This document shows, piece after piece, positions 10,661 to 23,231 of a stretch of DNA of 64,000 nt. The stretch's first letter is position 1. Each line of letters opens with the position of its first letter. The notes below the pieces were generated by a model. The model saw only the letters and a program-made list of their open reading frames with translations. It searched no databases and was not told the origin of the DNA. The stretch comes from Euclidia mi. Lineage: Eukaryota > Arthropoda > Insecta > Lepidoptera > Erebidae. The translations under genes were made by a program, and so were the position numbers. The stretch spans positions 53,668,047 to 53,732,046 of the forward strand of contig OX123197.2 of assembly GCA_944739405.2 (NCBI GenBank), read 5' to 3'.

Positions 10661-11154
10661 AGTTATGATAAGCAAAGAAAAACATAATGTGAATATGCTT
10701 AATGCATCAAATAAAATCATAAATATGCATGTGATATCGTCATTTGATTTCATTTAGTTTTATTTCCGAAAAATATTTTTCTCACAGTTGGAAAACGTTA
10801 TTACATTTTGATATAATTAATTAAATTTATTAATCTTTTTTAGATGTTTTGACTTATAACATAAATAGAACGCAAAACTGTGGAAGCTTCTAAAGGTCAA
10901 AGGTCCCTCGGTCGTTCAACTGTTTTGCTTCAGCACATGTACTGGCCAGACACATTTCTCCATATTGTATCACGGAACATAACATAATATATTATTATCT
11001 CATAGATAATATAGATGCTCGATTTCGGCTCACAAAATAATTAATATAACGTAGTTTATTTACTAACTGATAATTTTGGAGAGTGTACCGTGGTAAAGTA
11101 TTTTTTACAAAAGTTTACTCTCATCCAAAATATAGTGGGTAGGTACCTTACTTT

Positions 11155-11310
11155 TAAATGAATGAATGAATGAATGTTTATTTTCAATAATATAACTCAC
11201 AAGTTACATAAATTACAAACTTTTGCCAAACTGTAGAACAGTTTGTTGGCAGATGCAGTCTCCTTTTAATGTAATCTAATCTATAATAATATGAGATTCA
11301 AACATTTTTT
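11155..11310 (-). repeat. LINE 3' UTR remnant with (CATT)n tail
   Basis: Read on the minus strand, the segment contains 'gagactgcatctgccaacaa', 'actgttctacagtttggc' and a polyadenylation-like 'aataaaca', and ends in about five CATT units (11159-11176). This is a typical LINE 3' terminus. No coding part is attached. Confidence 0.5.
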
Positions 11311-11419
11311 TTTTACATATTAATACATACCCAGTGTTATATATTATGTTATATGGCGGCATAGCGATTCACAATATAATTAAACAATAGACAAGTTGTT
11401 ATATTACGTTATGCCTTCC

Positions 11420-12275
11420 TGTAGATAGATAGATAGATAAATCTTTATTGTGCAAATACAAATACCTTTACAGCATCAAGTAATATTTTTTTTTACTTTA
11501 TATACAAATGATCTTTTAGTTAAAACACTGTGACTTATCTGCGGCAATTCATTATAAATATATGGCACTAAATATTTCCTAGTCCTTTGACCATAATAAT
11601 TATTATTTATAATGAGGTGCTTCCAAAACGTGTTTATATTTATTTCTTAGTCGCGGCGGCTTACTTAGGTATGTTTTAAATTCGTTACTGCAAAACTGTT
11701 CAGCTGCTATCAATAGTTTATACCTCTCGTGAACTGGCAACAGTTTACACACTACAAACAGTTCTTCATATTTACTATTTTTCCATCTAGTCTTCGTTTT
11801 TTTATCGACTTATAGCTTCATGAACCTTATTTGAATAGATTTTAGTTTATTTAAATAAGTTTTAAATGTTCTACCCTAGCTTGCCAATCCACAGTTAAGC
11901 AGCGATTCTGCTAGGGCATAAAATACAGTATACATAGTAGCTTTGTCCAAAATATAACTGAGGTGATGCAATCTTACAAGTACCAATCTAAGTTTTTCAC
12001 CTAGGTTACCAATGTGAATTCGCCAAGAAAAGTTGTGATCAATGGTTAGCCCTAGGTACTTGTATTCTTTCACCACCTTAATCAATGGGCAGTTTCACAC
12101 TGGCCTAGCTTGATGCAAACACTCATAAGTGTGTCCCACAACTTTTGGGATACAATCTTTATGTCTGATATAAGGCGAACGTATATACATACACTTAGTT
12201 TTCTTTATATTTATAATTATGCCATTGTCATGTGCCCATTTTATAATGTTGGTTAAGTCTCGCTGAATATTTGGT
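11420..12275 (-). pseudogene. LINE reverse transcriptase C-terminal fragment with 3' tail
   Basis: On the minus strand the post-catalytic RT region is readable: DLTNIIKWAHDNGIIINIKK, then VVKEYKYLGLTIDHNFSW, then LILDKATMYTVFYALAESL-like sequence, with frameshifts. It reaches a terminal 'aataaagatttatctatcta' tail with ATCT repeats (about 11423-11450). KYLGLTID is the conserved block that follows the palm in most LINE RTs. The clade cannot be set from this piece. It is distinct from the LINE families elsewhere in the window. Confidence 0.65.
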
Positions 12276-13315
12276 TAAAGCATTTAATACTTAAAATTTC
12301 AATATAAATATAAGACACCTTACGACTCCAAACGCAGCCCACCCATTCCTGTATTTTGGCTTTTTAATTGAAATTTTAACAATACCATTTGCGCGTCGCT
12401 TGTGTACTAAAATCATCTAACACTGAGCTTTATTTCCCAGAGGTAAAGGGTAAATGTATTTGATGGAGTGTCAACTGTGGTGTGCGCGGTTGAACGGTGG
12501 CGGCGGTGGAATGATTGATTTTTCATGGTTTATTGCTTCACTAGAATAACTAATGTATTTTGATATATAAGCTGTGTCATTGATTTTTTTCACTATGAGC
12601 AGGATTAGGCTATATACATATGTAAGGATGGGTGCCGCATCATTTTGCTGGCCAACTGCGTGTTGGCAGTCTTCACATGTCTTTCGAGGGAAACTTAAAC
12701 AGACATAGAAGTCTTTTTCCAAATACGAGTCGCTAGCAAGGCGACACTACAATAATGGCCATAATAGTAGATTTTAAGATTAAGACAATGTAATTCTAGT
12801 TATTATCTGCCTTACCCAAAAAACGACAAGACACAATAATCTTACTTTTTTATAAGATCAAAGTTATTAAATGCGGTGAGTATTACATCCAGTCCAAGGT
12901 GTATATCCTGTGTTGCACCCAGCTGTCACAGGCGATATATAAATCATATCTTCCCATGTTACGTTATCCTAAAATAAACAAACGAAGGGGACTGGCACAA
13001 TCATGGATAAAGAATTGTTTTGTGCGAGTATTTCTAAGGGATATTCAATGAATGGTTTGGTGCCGACAAAAAAGGGTTGTACCCTTTGTTTTCAAAAGTT
13101 CCTAAAGGATTTATAATGCGAATTTTGTTCTTGTTCCAACATGATTCGTGACAAGATTTGGACTAATTAAGATTGAGCGGATTGTTTGTGGCGAATCGCC
13201 TGCTGTTCATTAGTAGCCGTTTCCATCAGTTTTTTTTTGTAGCTACTGCAGTGACAGCGATCCGCATAATTCCTGACGTAATTAATTGTGACGTTGTTAT
13301 TTCTTTTTTATTATA
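12276..13315. other. AT-rich intergenic DNA, nothing supported
   Basis: Short ORFs only (longest about 83 codons on the minus strand at 12471-12722), without recognisable domain or repeat motif. Confidence 0.4.
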
Positions 13316-13544
13316 GTCTCACGCCTGTATCCTCGAAGTGGTAGGCAGAGGTGTTAATATTACACCCACATTTTGCCATGAATTTTTAGGTCCCACGTAA
13401 TAGGGGGCGAGCCTATTGCCGTTACTAGGTACATCACCATACTGAGTATTCGGAAAAAACCCAGTAACAATTTTGCCCGACCCGGGAATCCAGGACCTCC
13501 AATCAACAGTCGCACACGCTATCCACTGGACCACGGAGGGAGGC
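13316..13544 (-). repeat. tRNA-derived SINE, copy 1
   Basis: Read on the minus strand it begins 'ccgtggtccagtggatagcg' (box A-like) and continues to 'ggtcctggattcccg' (box B-like). It then passes 'gggttttttccgaatactc', 'cctattacgtgggac' and 'ctctgcctaccactt' to end at 'caggcgtgagac'. Three further copies lie at 33450-33653, 52715-52900 and about 63505-63770, all inverted. Pol III-type internal promoter boxes at the 5' end define a tRNA-derived SINE. Confidence 0.8.
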
Positions 13545-15770
13545 ATTCGTTGTAATTTTGACAAAAAAACATAAAAAATATGAGGTGATCTCTTGCCTAA
13601 TATGAAGAATTATTTGATATACCGTAAATTTTAATTTCCATATTTAGAAATTACAACCATCTATGCAATAATATAACCATTTATTCCAGGCAAAGTATTT
13701 TAACCGCTATTCGCATGACACACCGCTGCGGGAAGTTGGCGGACACCGCGGTGGTTTTAGTAGGCAGGTCCCAATACCTGTATGGGAGAGTCACACACTT
13801 CATTCTGCCTAACCCAAGAGGCAAAGGATGACAATAAGACCTCACAGTAAAAAATAATCTAAACACATTTGAGAAACAATAACATGTTGTGCAATAACGT
13901 TATCACTAGTAGATATAATTATGTGTAAACATTATACACATTAATAACTTCAGGTAGTACACAAAATACTATTTATAACTGATGAACGGGCCATCTACTT
14001 CCTTTACGCAATCCAGACAACCACGCATAATAATTTTTGGTAAAGTTTAGTAGGTATTCCTCAAAAAGATACACAGAACACACACAAAAAGATATACAGC
14101 AAATTTTTTTGGAAAATTTGCGGTGGATGTAGAACTAGCTTTTACCAGAAATAAAAAAGATAATATACTTAAGAGTTTAACTGCCCATCAATTAAAAACA
14201 TACAAATCGACTTATTTAATTAATTGCGAATTAAAAATATATAAACCATCCAAAATAAAATTCAACAAAACGATTTGGTGGTAAATAAAGCGGATAAAGG
14301 CAACGCAAAAAATAAAACCTTTATAATGACTCACATCAGTCGAGCAACGGGGGAATTAATTATTAGTTTGTCATCGACACTGTAAAAATGACTACGCCTA
14401 ACGAGGATACGGTCTATAGGTTTCTCACTGAAAATGTCGCCCAGAGGCAATTAAAATAGTATGACACGCGTTTTAACTAAAGTTTGAGCTTCAACGACTA
14501 CAACAAATGTGTTCAATAGCCTTTAAGAATAGCTACTAGTAAGTTTATTTCAGTAAATTTGGACTAAGAATTTACGTGTGGTAATATTTTTAGACTGCAA
14601 TAGCCTAATTGAAGGACTGGCAAAGGCTGACAGAGGGTCTTGTTATATTACTTCTTTTTATTCGATTACACCTAGAGGGTTTTTTTAATATACGAAACAA
14701 ATAATATCTTTGGAAAGAGAGACATGAAACACTATGCCAACCTGTCCGGCGAGCGAGGTATTGTAGGCCAAATCATCCTCTTGACTCACAAACCTATTCT
14801 GAGGCAACTTAAGAACGACCGTAGATATAGTAATTATTGGAGATATCTACGGTATGTAGACGAAAATGTATCGGAAACCTGTGTCGCCAATTTGCCCCTA
14901 CCACGCGGCTACTACTACACATACAGATCTGTAAAAGCAATATGAAAACGCATTTGCGCACACACTCACATTTTTAAATCAAATCTTACAAAAAATCAAT
15001 TATAAACCTTATCCTATCGAAAATAGCGTGTATTTACCAAGCAACGTTCAACTTACTCACACAAAAACATCGCCCACTATCGTTGTGCTATGCAAAAGAA
15101 TTGTACACTAATTCGTTGCAGGATGCAGCGGCCGTACTACGCGATGCATTTCCTTAATAAAGTATCGTTCGGTCATGATTACATTGCTTGTCTAGTCACT
15201 TCGCGACAAATTTAGGTAGTAGTTAAAGAGCAATGTATTTATTGAAAAATAATATAGTCGTTGTGAAATTTGCAAACAATAATAACATAATATAACCAAG
15301 GATAATTTTACGATTTGTTGTTTTTTCATGTTTCTAGTAAAATACTTACAGTAAAATACTTGTAGTTTCATATGGCAAGTGATTCTATTCTTCACAAAAT
15401 TTTGGTTTGGGCTTCGGTTTTTACAGAAAACCACTAAGACAGCATTCTTATAAATTGTCGCAATCACCATCGAAAGTGTACTAATTCGCGGCAACAGCCA
15501 TTTGCTTGCGTGCATTTCACGCGGTCATCGACACGCCCACTTGGCACTTCTACTCTTATTTAAATTTATATGAGAATGACCTATGTCCATCAGAGAACTG
15601 AATAATTATTGAAATACTAGAGGACGCCAGCAGCTGAAAATCTTCACTGCTGGCCTTCCCAAAGGAGAACTGTCATGACCCATAAAAAATTTACCCAGGC
15701 CCGACACAAACGAAACATACCTCAGTTTGTTTGTCATATTACATATAACAAAAATATAGTAACAGTAAAT
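13545..15770. other. AT-rich intergenic DNA with faint repeat traces
   Basis: No gene. 13700-13862 contains 'accgctgcgggaagttggc' and 'accgcggtggttttagtagg', which I recognise as another lepidopteran dispersed repeat. 15655-15725 contains 'aaaggagaactgtcat' and 'cccgacacaaacgaaacata', and a related copy lies inverted at 29920-29980. The rest shows nothing. Confidence 0.45.
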
Positions 15771-16691
15771 CTACAAGAAATCGGTGTAACTTGATGGTTC
15801 GCAACGCTAAACGCCAACATATTCTCCAAAATATTCCCTCGTCATCCCCCGCCGATATCTGGAAGTTCCTTGGAACTTTAGGTATCGGCAAACAGCGACG
15901 TGTTGCCACCTGTGGGACTCTCGGTTTGGATGATATCAATAGACATTTCACCACTTCCTCTACATTGGATCACCAAACCTCGCGTCTCACGGTTAGCTAC
16001 GTGGCTGCTTTACCTTGTCCCGATATTGAACCCTTCCACTTTTCTCCAGTAGCACCGGATGAGATCAAAAAGATTATCCTCTCCATCAAGTCTAATGCCG
16101 TAGGATGCGACAACATTAGCCGTCGCATGATTACCACCATCCTGGATCATCTCCTCCTTGTTATGTCCCACATCATCAACTTTTGCCTCGATTCTGGCAC
16201 CTTCCCGTCCCTTTGGCGCAAGGCCTACGTTATTCTTTTGCCAAAAATCCAAAAATGCTTTTCTTCCCAATAATTTTCGTCCCATCTCTATTTTGCCTTT
16301 TCTATCCAAAGTCCTCGAGTCCTGCGTCCAAAAACAACTGTCTCGATTCGTTTCCCTAAATAACCTGTTAAGTCCTGTCCAGTCTGGCTTACGTCCTGGT
16401 CTCAGTACTACCAACGCCCTCCTTAAAGTGACTGGCGATATTAGGGAGGGTATGGAGAACACCAAAGTCACGGTGTTGACTTTGATCGATTTCTCTTATG
16501 CCTTTAATACCGTCAGTCATGATGTCCTTTTATCCCTTCTTTCCCATCTTAAGATCTCATCCGATGCTCTGCATTGGTTCTCAAGATATCTTCGAGGTTG
16601 TCAGCAGTCGGTCCGCCTTGATGATTCATCATCGGAGTGGTGTGACAATAGCTCTGGCGTTCCTCAAGGCGGTATTCTTTCTCCTCTTTAA
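15771..16691 (+). pseudogene. LINE family A, copy 2 (host of the nest): linker and RT fingers/palm
   Basis: The frame enters in the ORF2 linker (MVRNAKRQHILQNI, SPADIWKFLGTLGIGKQRR), then reads DEIKKIILSIKSNAVGCDNI. After a one-base shift near 16260 it continues RPISILPFLSKVLESCVQ, LTLIDFSYAFNTVSHDVLL and SSGVPQGGILSPL, where it is cut at 16691 by the 3' end of a minus-strand LINE. The continuation, starting with LLTPNLQCAYHLYADD, is found at 21488. The 5' end near 15771 is truncated. A further stop interrupts the early linker (near 15790). Confidence 0.82.
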
Positions 16692-16758
16692 TTTTATATG
16701 TTTTTTTTAATTTTTTTTATTTCTTTATGCACATAAAAAGAGTACATAGGCGGACTTA

Positions 16759-16772
16759 ATGCCTTATGGCAT
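16759..16772 (-). repeat. 3' UTR hairpin of LINE family A
   Basis: ATGCC...GGCAT stem with a four-base loop. The equivalent stem is kept in the other copy's 3' UTR at 29141-29153 with a three-base loop. It sits about 70 bases from the 3' tail, where the element's own RT may recognise its RNA (inference). Confidence 0.5.
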
Positions 16773-17057
16773 TATCTACCAGTCAACCTGAGTGGTGGAG
16801 AGATAAGTGTGGTAGGTGCATTTAACATACCTAGTATAGATTTTTTAAAGTAAAGGATATTATACAATAATATAAGGGTACCCAAGTACGTAAATACGAA
16901 AGAAGTGATATATAGAGTGAGCGAAACAATTGTATAAATAAAGTAAATACATAATTATATTATATAAGAGTACATAACAAATATACCTACGCATATGTAC
17001 ATAAATACTAATAAATATGTCTATAAACATATACAATATATATATATATATAATATA

Positions 17058-20040
17058 CTATAATTGATGCGAATGATTCGTTGATTCCTTCAATTTGTTG
17101 AATAGAAGCTCTCGTACTTTCATTTTAAATGCATAACGGTTAGTGGACATTCTGACTTCAGGAGGGAGCCTATTTCAAAGCAGAACAGCTTGTACTATGA
17201 AAGAAGAGTTAACGAAAACAGAAGAATGTGTGGGACACGCAAGAAGTAAATTATGAGAGGAACGAAGGGCTCTATCATAAGTAGAAGAGAGATATTGAAA
17301 GTATTTGGTCAAGTAATCAGGGGGAGAAAAGAAAAGAGTGTAGTAAGAGCACGCAAGCTACGGCGCTGACGGATAGGTAACCATTAGACAGTAGATACAT
17401 GATCATACTTACGAAGATTGTATATGAATCGAATGGAGTTATTTAGAAGCCGGTCATACTTGATGAGATATGCTGCATTCAGGTCATAATAACACACATC
17501 ACCATAATCGACTAAGGGAAATATTAAGGACTGCACAAGCATGATCTTGGTTTTAGGCGGCAGGAAATTCTTGAGACGATATAAAGCCCGAAGGGTACCG
17601 GTGACTTTCTGACTTACATCGGTGACCTGGGGATACCAGTCGAGAGTGGCATCTATATACAGTCCCAGGTCTTTGACGACTGGGCTGTATGGAATAATTA
17701 ACCCATTGAATGTGACTGGCGGTAGAGATGTTAGGGTTAATCTGTTGGTCATGCGCTGACTGCCTACTATTATAGCCTGACATTTAGCTGGGTTAACGTC
17801 AAGGCCGAACTCATTGCACCAATCCAGGATGGTGTTCAAGTCTCTGTTCACATTAGCTATCGCTAATGTCACGTCCTCGACTCTCACCTGGGAATATAAC
17901 TGCAAGTCGTCGGCGTAAAGATGATACGAACATCGAAGTTTAGGGGTCAAGAAGTTGATAAAAATAGAAAATAGTAAAGGAAAGAGTATGCCACCTTGAG
18001 GAACGCCAGAGCTTAGGTCACGCCAACTTGATGAGGTTTCATCAATGCGGACAGCCTGCTGACGTCCCTGAAGATACGTTGAGAACCATTCCAGCAAACC
18101 AGGTGGGATCATGAGATAGGAAAGGATTGATAGAAGGATATCGTGACTGACGGTATTAAAGGCGTTCGAAAAGTCAACTAAGGCCAACACTGTGACCTTA
18201 GTCTCCTCCATACCCGCCCTAATATCGCCAGTCACTTTAAGGAGAGCGGAAGAAGTGCTGTGTCCTGGACACAGCACTTCTTCCGCTCTCCTTAAAGAAG
18301 ACTCTCCTCTCTGAAGCCAGATTGGTACGGACTTAGAAGTTTGTTTTGGTGTTTAAAGTTGGACAGCTGCTCATTGACAGAAGCCTCTAGCAATTTCGCT
18401 AAAAACCGTAAAATGGAGATAGGTCGAAAATGACTAGGGAGTGTAGGATTCGGAATTTTTGGCAATGGAATAACAAAGGCTTTGCGCTACAAGGAGGGAA
18501 AGGTACCGTTGTCAATGGAAAAATTTAAGATGGGATAAAGGAAGGATGAGGTGATAAAGGATAAGGGTGATCATACGTCGGCTTATGCCATCATATCCCA
18601 CCGCGTTGGACTTTATGGAAAGGATAGTTTTCTTGACCTCACCTGGAGTGACTGGAGAAAAATTGAGGGGAGTTACGTCGGGCCGAGGTAGACCAGCCAA
18701 TTGATCAACATTGCGACGTCTTGTTTGAAGATCCAACTGAGCAGTTGAGGAGAAATGTTGGTTTAGATCGTCCAAACCAACCGGCATCTGAGAATCAATG
18801 TGACGTTGTTTGCCAATACCTAGGGTCCCGAGGAACTTCCAGATATTGGCAGAGGAAGAAGAATTTATGTTTTCTAGAATATGGCGGCGTTTAGCGTTGG
18901 GTACCATCTGATTACACCGATTCCTTGCAGCTTTGAAAAGGCTCCAGTTTTCGTCGGTTTGATCCTGTCTGAATAGCCGGAATGCTCGATCCCTGCGCCT
19001 CATTGCCATTTGTACGCCTCTAGTAGGCCATGGAGTAGGAGGGCGTTTTAATTTAACCTTCCTGATAGGGGCGTGTTTGTTAAAAAGGTTCAGAACAGTG
19101 TTATTGAAAATGCCCACCTTATGATCTACAGTATCAGCGGTGTAAAACTGATTCCAGTTGAGTTCCGAAGCATCCTTTTCCAAGCTGTCTTGATCTATAC
19201 GTCCAAAACAACGCCTGTGCAGAACCTTAGGACGAGGTTTAGGGGGTTTGAGGTTATAAGAAAGGAAGAGGAGATCATGGTGAGAAAAACCGGGAGCAGG
19301 GAATTGGCCATGAGATCGGATCAAGGATGGGTCAGAGGTAATAATTAAGCTAGACAGCCAAGTGTCTACACCTTCAGTGTTGAGGTGAGTGGCGCCAAGA
19401 GGAAGGGTATGTAGACTGGCAGACTCAATTATTTTTAGGAGTCGAAGGGAACGTGGTGAAGTGGCGGCAAAGAGGTCGGTATTAAAATCACCCATGATGA
19501 TATGATGTGCATATTCTGACCCTAAAGATTCCAGAATCGATTCGAGACTGGAGAAGTAGTTGATGGTTGGAGGGCAATAAACTACGCCAAGGAGTGTTTT
19601 GGCTCCATTGACTGAAACCTCGAGGAAAAGATACTCTGCTGAGGCAGTATAATAAGGTGGTGAAGACAAGATAATTTTGAACGAAAATGAGCTACGTAGG
19701 TGTATAGCCACCCCACCCCCTCTGCGGTCCACCCTGTCATTACGAATCAGAACGAAACCAGGAAGAGAGTAGGTGGTAGAAGGAAGATGAGGTTAAAGCC
19801 AGCTCTCTGAAATCAGAATGGCATGAACGTTAGCATTACTAAAAGTATCATACAGGTCACTGTAGTGACTAGGTACGCTCTGCGCATTGATGTGACGCAC
19901 ATTTAATAACTTTTTGGTAGGTTGGTCGAATGTACGCTTGACAAAGTCCCCAAGCGATTCAGTGAATGAGCAAAACTGTCATTGTTTGAGGAACAAGCGG
20001 AATCGTTAGCGGAGTGAAACGAATCACCATCAGATAACAT
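17058..20040 (-). pseudogene. LINE family A ORF2: APE endonuclease + reverse transcriptase, disabled
   Basis: From the N-terminus, the endonuclease shows VRHINAQS, ESWL, RRGGGVAIHL, LLGVVYCPP, IMGDFNTDL and SHHDLLFLSY. The RT shows DLSSGVPQGGIL and YADD (17906-17917), followed by DLGLYIDATLDW and a C-terminal IRFIYNLRKYDHVS. The tail (RALRSSHNLLLACPTHSS to NKLKES) ends at TAG 17058-17060. Lesions: frameshift(s) in the first 100 codons; TAA at 19793-19795; a break near 18512; Trp-to-TAG in the fingers (about 18492); a 31-bp snap-back duplication at 18235-18297; a stop at 17384; and another Trp-to-TGA near 17180. The family is Jockey/CR1-like by motif style. Confidence 0.85.
18235..18297. repeat. 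31-bp perfect inverted duplication with 1-base centre inside LINE ORF2
   Basis: 18235-18265 and 18267-18297 are exact reverse complements. The right arm is normal ORF2 coding sequence (PGHSTSSALLK). The left arm is an extra inverted copy replacing the expected upstream codons, so this is a templated insertion rather than a functional hairpin of the element. Confidence 0.85.
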
Positions 20041-20490
20041 AGAATAAATATACCTAATATACTTAATAATTATATAATAAACTAATATTTAAATAAATTA
20101 TGCAGGAATATAATACGGTATGTACTTATAGAAAAGGGCAAGCACGCGTATAGATGCAATGCCTTATCGCTGCACCACCCGCCAGCAGATACATACACAA
20201 AACAGTACTAATGTTTAAGAAAAATAAAATGATTATAAACTAAACACAATCTTCAAATAAAAAATACGTATTTCCGAACGCCACTCTAATGTCAAAAGTA
20301 AGTTGACATTGACAACTTTGTCAACTCTTAGTGAGAATGAGAAACGTAAACAAAATATTTTACAAGAAGAGGGTGTGATAAAAAGATTAAATAACTATTA
20401 TAGCAAAGTTTCTGTGGCGCAAAATTAAAAGAAACAGATTCAGCGTTAAATTAAAAGTATGGAAAAGGAAAATAATACATAAAGACAAGG
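20041..20490 (-). other. ORF1-ORF2 spacer of LINE family A
   Basis: About 450 bases of AT-rich DNA between the end of ORF1 and the first recognisable ORF2 codons. No further domain is seen. Part may be 5' ORF2 coding sequence that has decayed beyond recognition. Confidence 0.4.
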
Positions 20491-21246
20491 CTATTTACGC
20501 GGAATGTTCTTAGCGGCGTTTGTAGTAGCGCCAGAGGGTGCTGCGTTCCCGTCACCTTCCTTGGTCCCCGATGAAGTGGTACTTGCTGTGGGATACTTTT
20601 GGATCAGCCCGCTTAGCTCAACCTCGGCAACTATCTTGTGGCAGCTTCCATCCGGTGCCTTTATTATAATATTGCCATCATGGGTCCGGCAAGTTTTGAT
20701 GCCAAAATGTGATCGGGCCTTGCCAAATACAGCTTGTCGTGCTTTGGTCAGGAATTCTCTTAACGACACTGATGTTCCCTTGAGAGCTGTTTTGGCGCGC
20801 CATACAGAAGACCTGATGTCTACCTTAGTGAACCGAACAAGAACGGGCCGCTTACTGTCCTTCTTAGAAGCACCAATTTGGTGGCAACTGCTCAGATCAG
20901 CGGCAGCTATATCTTTCAGCAGAAGCTTATTGCGTATCAAATCTAGGATGGTTGCAGCACAATTCTCCCCTTCAGCTTCTGGCACGCCCAAGAAAAGGAG
21001 GTCCTTACGTCGATGCCTGGTTTCCATGACGTCAAGCTTCTTGTGGCATTCCTTGATTTGTTGACGGAGTAAGCCGAGCATGTTGAAGACTAACTCGCGG
21101 AAAATTCTAAACTACTCAGCAACACGCGCTACTGTGTCCTTAGAAGAACCCCCGCTGTTTACCTGAGCTTCAAGAGCTGCCATCTTTTTTGTAAAGGTCT
21201 CCTCTAGACGCCTCTGTGCTGACTCAATGTCTTGTAATTGTGACAT
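20491..21246 (-). pseudogene. LINE family A ORF1: L1-ORF1p-like RNA-binding protein
   Basis: The reading frame starts at ATG 21244-21246 (MSQLQDIESAQRRLEETF, a short coiled-coil-like N-terminus). It has one in-frame TAG at 21112-21114 and continues as LRQQIKECHKKLDVMETRH and RRKDLLFLGVPEAEGENC. Later come SKRPVLVRFTKVDIRSSVW and RAKTALKGTSVSLREFLT. A coiled coil, then an RRM-like block (NLLFLGVPE-type), then a basic C-terminal domain is the organisation of L1-ORF1p/transposase_22 proteins. These coat the LINE RNA and act as chaperones. About 251 aa. A single stop separates it from an intact ORF. Confidence 0.75.
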
Positions 21247-21487
21247 GATGGATTTATTTTCTTAGTGTGATGTGATATGTGCAGGTGCTTAGCTGGCAGG
21301 TGGTAAGTTCTACAACTTATTAATGAAGTGTCATCAACACAATCCCATAAGTGCTATGCTAAACAGAACTGTTATACACTATTTTATTAAAATACAGTTA
21401 GGAAATAGTGGTAATTTTAAAATAAATTCTATTTTTAAATCGCAAAAACGTGTTCACTTTTTCGTCACCTACCGCCGAAAAAAAAAA

Positions 21488-22535
21488 ACATCCATCCATT
21501 ATCAACCTCTTAACACCTAATCTTCAATGCGCTTATCATCTTTACGCCGATGACTTGCAGATATACTCTCAGGATACAATCGATGACGTTTCGGTAACAA
21601 TAGACATGGTTAACAGAGACCTAGCCGCCTTAAAAACTTGGTCCGAAAAATTTGGCCTATCTGTTAACCCAAGCAAGTGTCAAGCAATTATATTAGGTAG
21701 TCAATGGTCTATCAGAAAACTTGACATCTCTCCCGAAACTTACGTATAATAACGTTATTATTGAAATGTGTCCAGTTGTCAAGAACTTGAGATTATATAT
21801 TATATGGATAGCACTCTTGGTTGGCAATCTCAAGTGACGCAAGTGAGCCAAAAAATTACCGGTACCCTACGCACTCTCCATCGGTTGAGGAACTTTTTGC
21901 CGTCCAAGACTAAGACATTGCTTGTGCAAGCTTTAATTTTACCCTTGGTCGACTATGGTGATGTATGTTACTATGACCTGAATGCAGATCTCATTAACAA
22001 ACTTCTTCTCAATAACTGCATTCGATTCGTTTTCAATCTTCGCAAGTATGACCATGTGTCTACTTTTCGTTCTCAATTGAAGTGGCTTCCAATTCGTCAA
22101 AGACGCAGTTTGCGTGCCCTCACAACCCTCTATTCTATCCTTATGTCCCCTAATACCCCAAAGTACTTGAGTGAGCATTTTTAGTATCTTTGTTCAATTC
22201 ACGACCGAAACCTTCGTTCATCTGATAATATTCTCCTTCTTTGTCCTCCTCATACTACCAATTTCAATCACTCTTCTTTTTCTATACAAGCTATCCTTCT
22301 CTGGAATGCCCTCTCGAAGTCAGGACGTCCATTACCAGGTATGGCTTTAAATCAAAAGTTAAAGCACTGCTATTGGAAAAGTTAGCAGAAGTAGCATAGC
22401 ATTCGTTCATATCAAGGTATTTGTTTTGTATTAGTATAAAATATGTATGCATAATATTTATTTATATAAAGTGTATATTCATGTATAGTATATATTTATG
22501 TATTTTGTATTATATTTAAGTAAAACTTAATAAGT
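21488..22535 (+). pseudogene. LINE family A, copy 2 continued: RT palm to C-terminus
   Basis: The host LINE resumes with LLTPNLQCAYHLYADD (YADD at 21543-21554), then NPSKCQAIILGSQ, DSTLGWQSQVTQVSQKITG and IRFVFNLRKYDHVSTF. It ends in WLPIRQRRSLRALTTLY and LWNALSKSGRP-type C-terminal sequence with stops near 21749 and 22182. It reaches AT-rich 3' UTR where gypsy-1 begins at 22536. The last part of this 3' UTR continues at 29075. Confidence 0.82.
22532..22535. other. Target-site duplication AAGT (left) of gypsy-1
   Basis: AAGT directly precedes the 5' LTR and is repeated at 29071-29074 directly after the 3' LTR. Four bases is usual for Ty3/gypsy integration. Joining the flanks restores continuous LINE 3' UTR. 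Confidence 0.85.
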
Positions 22536-22676
22536 TGTAACGTATATCCGGTACTTACCGCGTTGCGTCACAGTACCGCCCATACGCTCGGCCAATCAGA
22601 GAAAGCCATCGTCCGCGCTCGCAAAGCCTGACCAAATATGGTCATAAACGGACTCCCACCCTGATGGAGGGCCCGG

Positions 22677-22686
22677 TATATAAAAG
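22677..22686 (+). promoter_or_regulatory. TATA box of the gypsy-1 LTR promoter
   Basis: TATATAAAAG within 'ggcccggtatataaaaggg', kept in the 3' LTR as 'ggtatataaagggg'. Transcription of the genomic RNA should start about 25-30 bases downstream, near the AGAGAGGCCGGC stretch. Confidence 0.7.
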
Positions 22687-23225
22687 GGCCGACAGAGAGG
22701 CCGGCACCGCTACTCTAACGTCGCTTCTACTACCTACCTACTATAACTAAGCGTACCTACTGACCCTACGTCGTATCTACGTGTATCCTGGTCCCAGCTA
22801 CGGGTAAGCACTACATTTACTGCGTTAGCGTACTGCCCATCTCTCTACCTGCTAGCTGAGGCCGGCTGACGCCGCCTGCCTGACTCTATTGGCTGTGGCT
22901 CTCCTAATGCTGCTTTCCTTCAGGTTCCAGGTTCACCTTAAGACTCCGGGCTACGCTCCCTAGACCGCTACACTTCCCTGCATCGTCCTCGGTGTCACCT
23001 CTGCCGAAGAGTCTGGCCTGTCCTGCTCATCGCACTCAGACCGTCAACGCCTGCCAGCTGAACCAACGGCCTGCGAGGATCTGCCCGCTACGCGCAGCCC
23101 TACGAGCAACCTGCCTTGCACACTACCGGAGGGAACAGCGTGGGAGACTGCAGCCCTTGGTGTTCAGGCCAATGTCGTGTTGCTGGTCGGTCATACTCGG
23201 CATAGGAAGTGAGACAATACTCGGC

Positions 23226-23231
23226 AATAAA
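23226..23231 (+). terminator. Polyadenylation signal AATAAA in the gypsy-1 LTR
   Basis: AATAAA lies about 44 bases before the end of the LTR, as expected for processing in the 3' LTR. The 3' LTR copy keeps it. Confidence 0.65.

Larger units (their letters stand above)
16692..21487 (-). mobile_element. Nearly full-length two-ORF LINE, family A (minus strand), inserted in another copy of its own family
   Basis: On the minus strand, from right to left: 5' UTR (about 21247-21487), ORF1 (20491-21246), an AT-rich spacer, ORF2 (17058-20040), and a 3' UTR (16692-17057) ending in an A-rich tail. Both flanks (up to 16691 and from 21488) are consecutive parts of a plus-strand copy of the same family. 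No convincing target duplication could be seen at this resolution. Confidence 0.8.

Noticed and set aside
20504..21064. 186-codon plus-strand ORF
   Set aside because: It is antisense to the LINE ORF1 on the minus strand, which has recognisable domains; this one has none.
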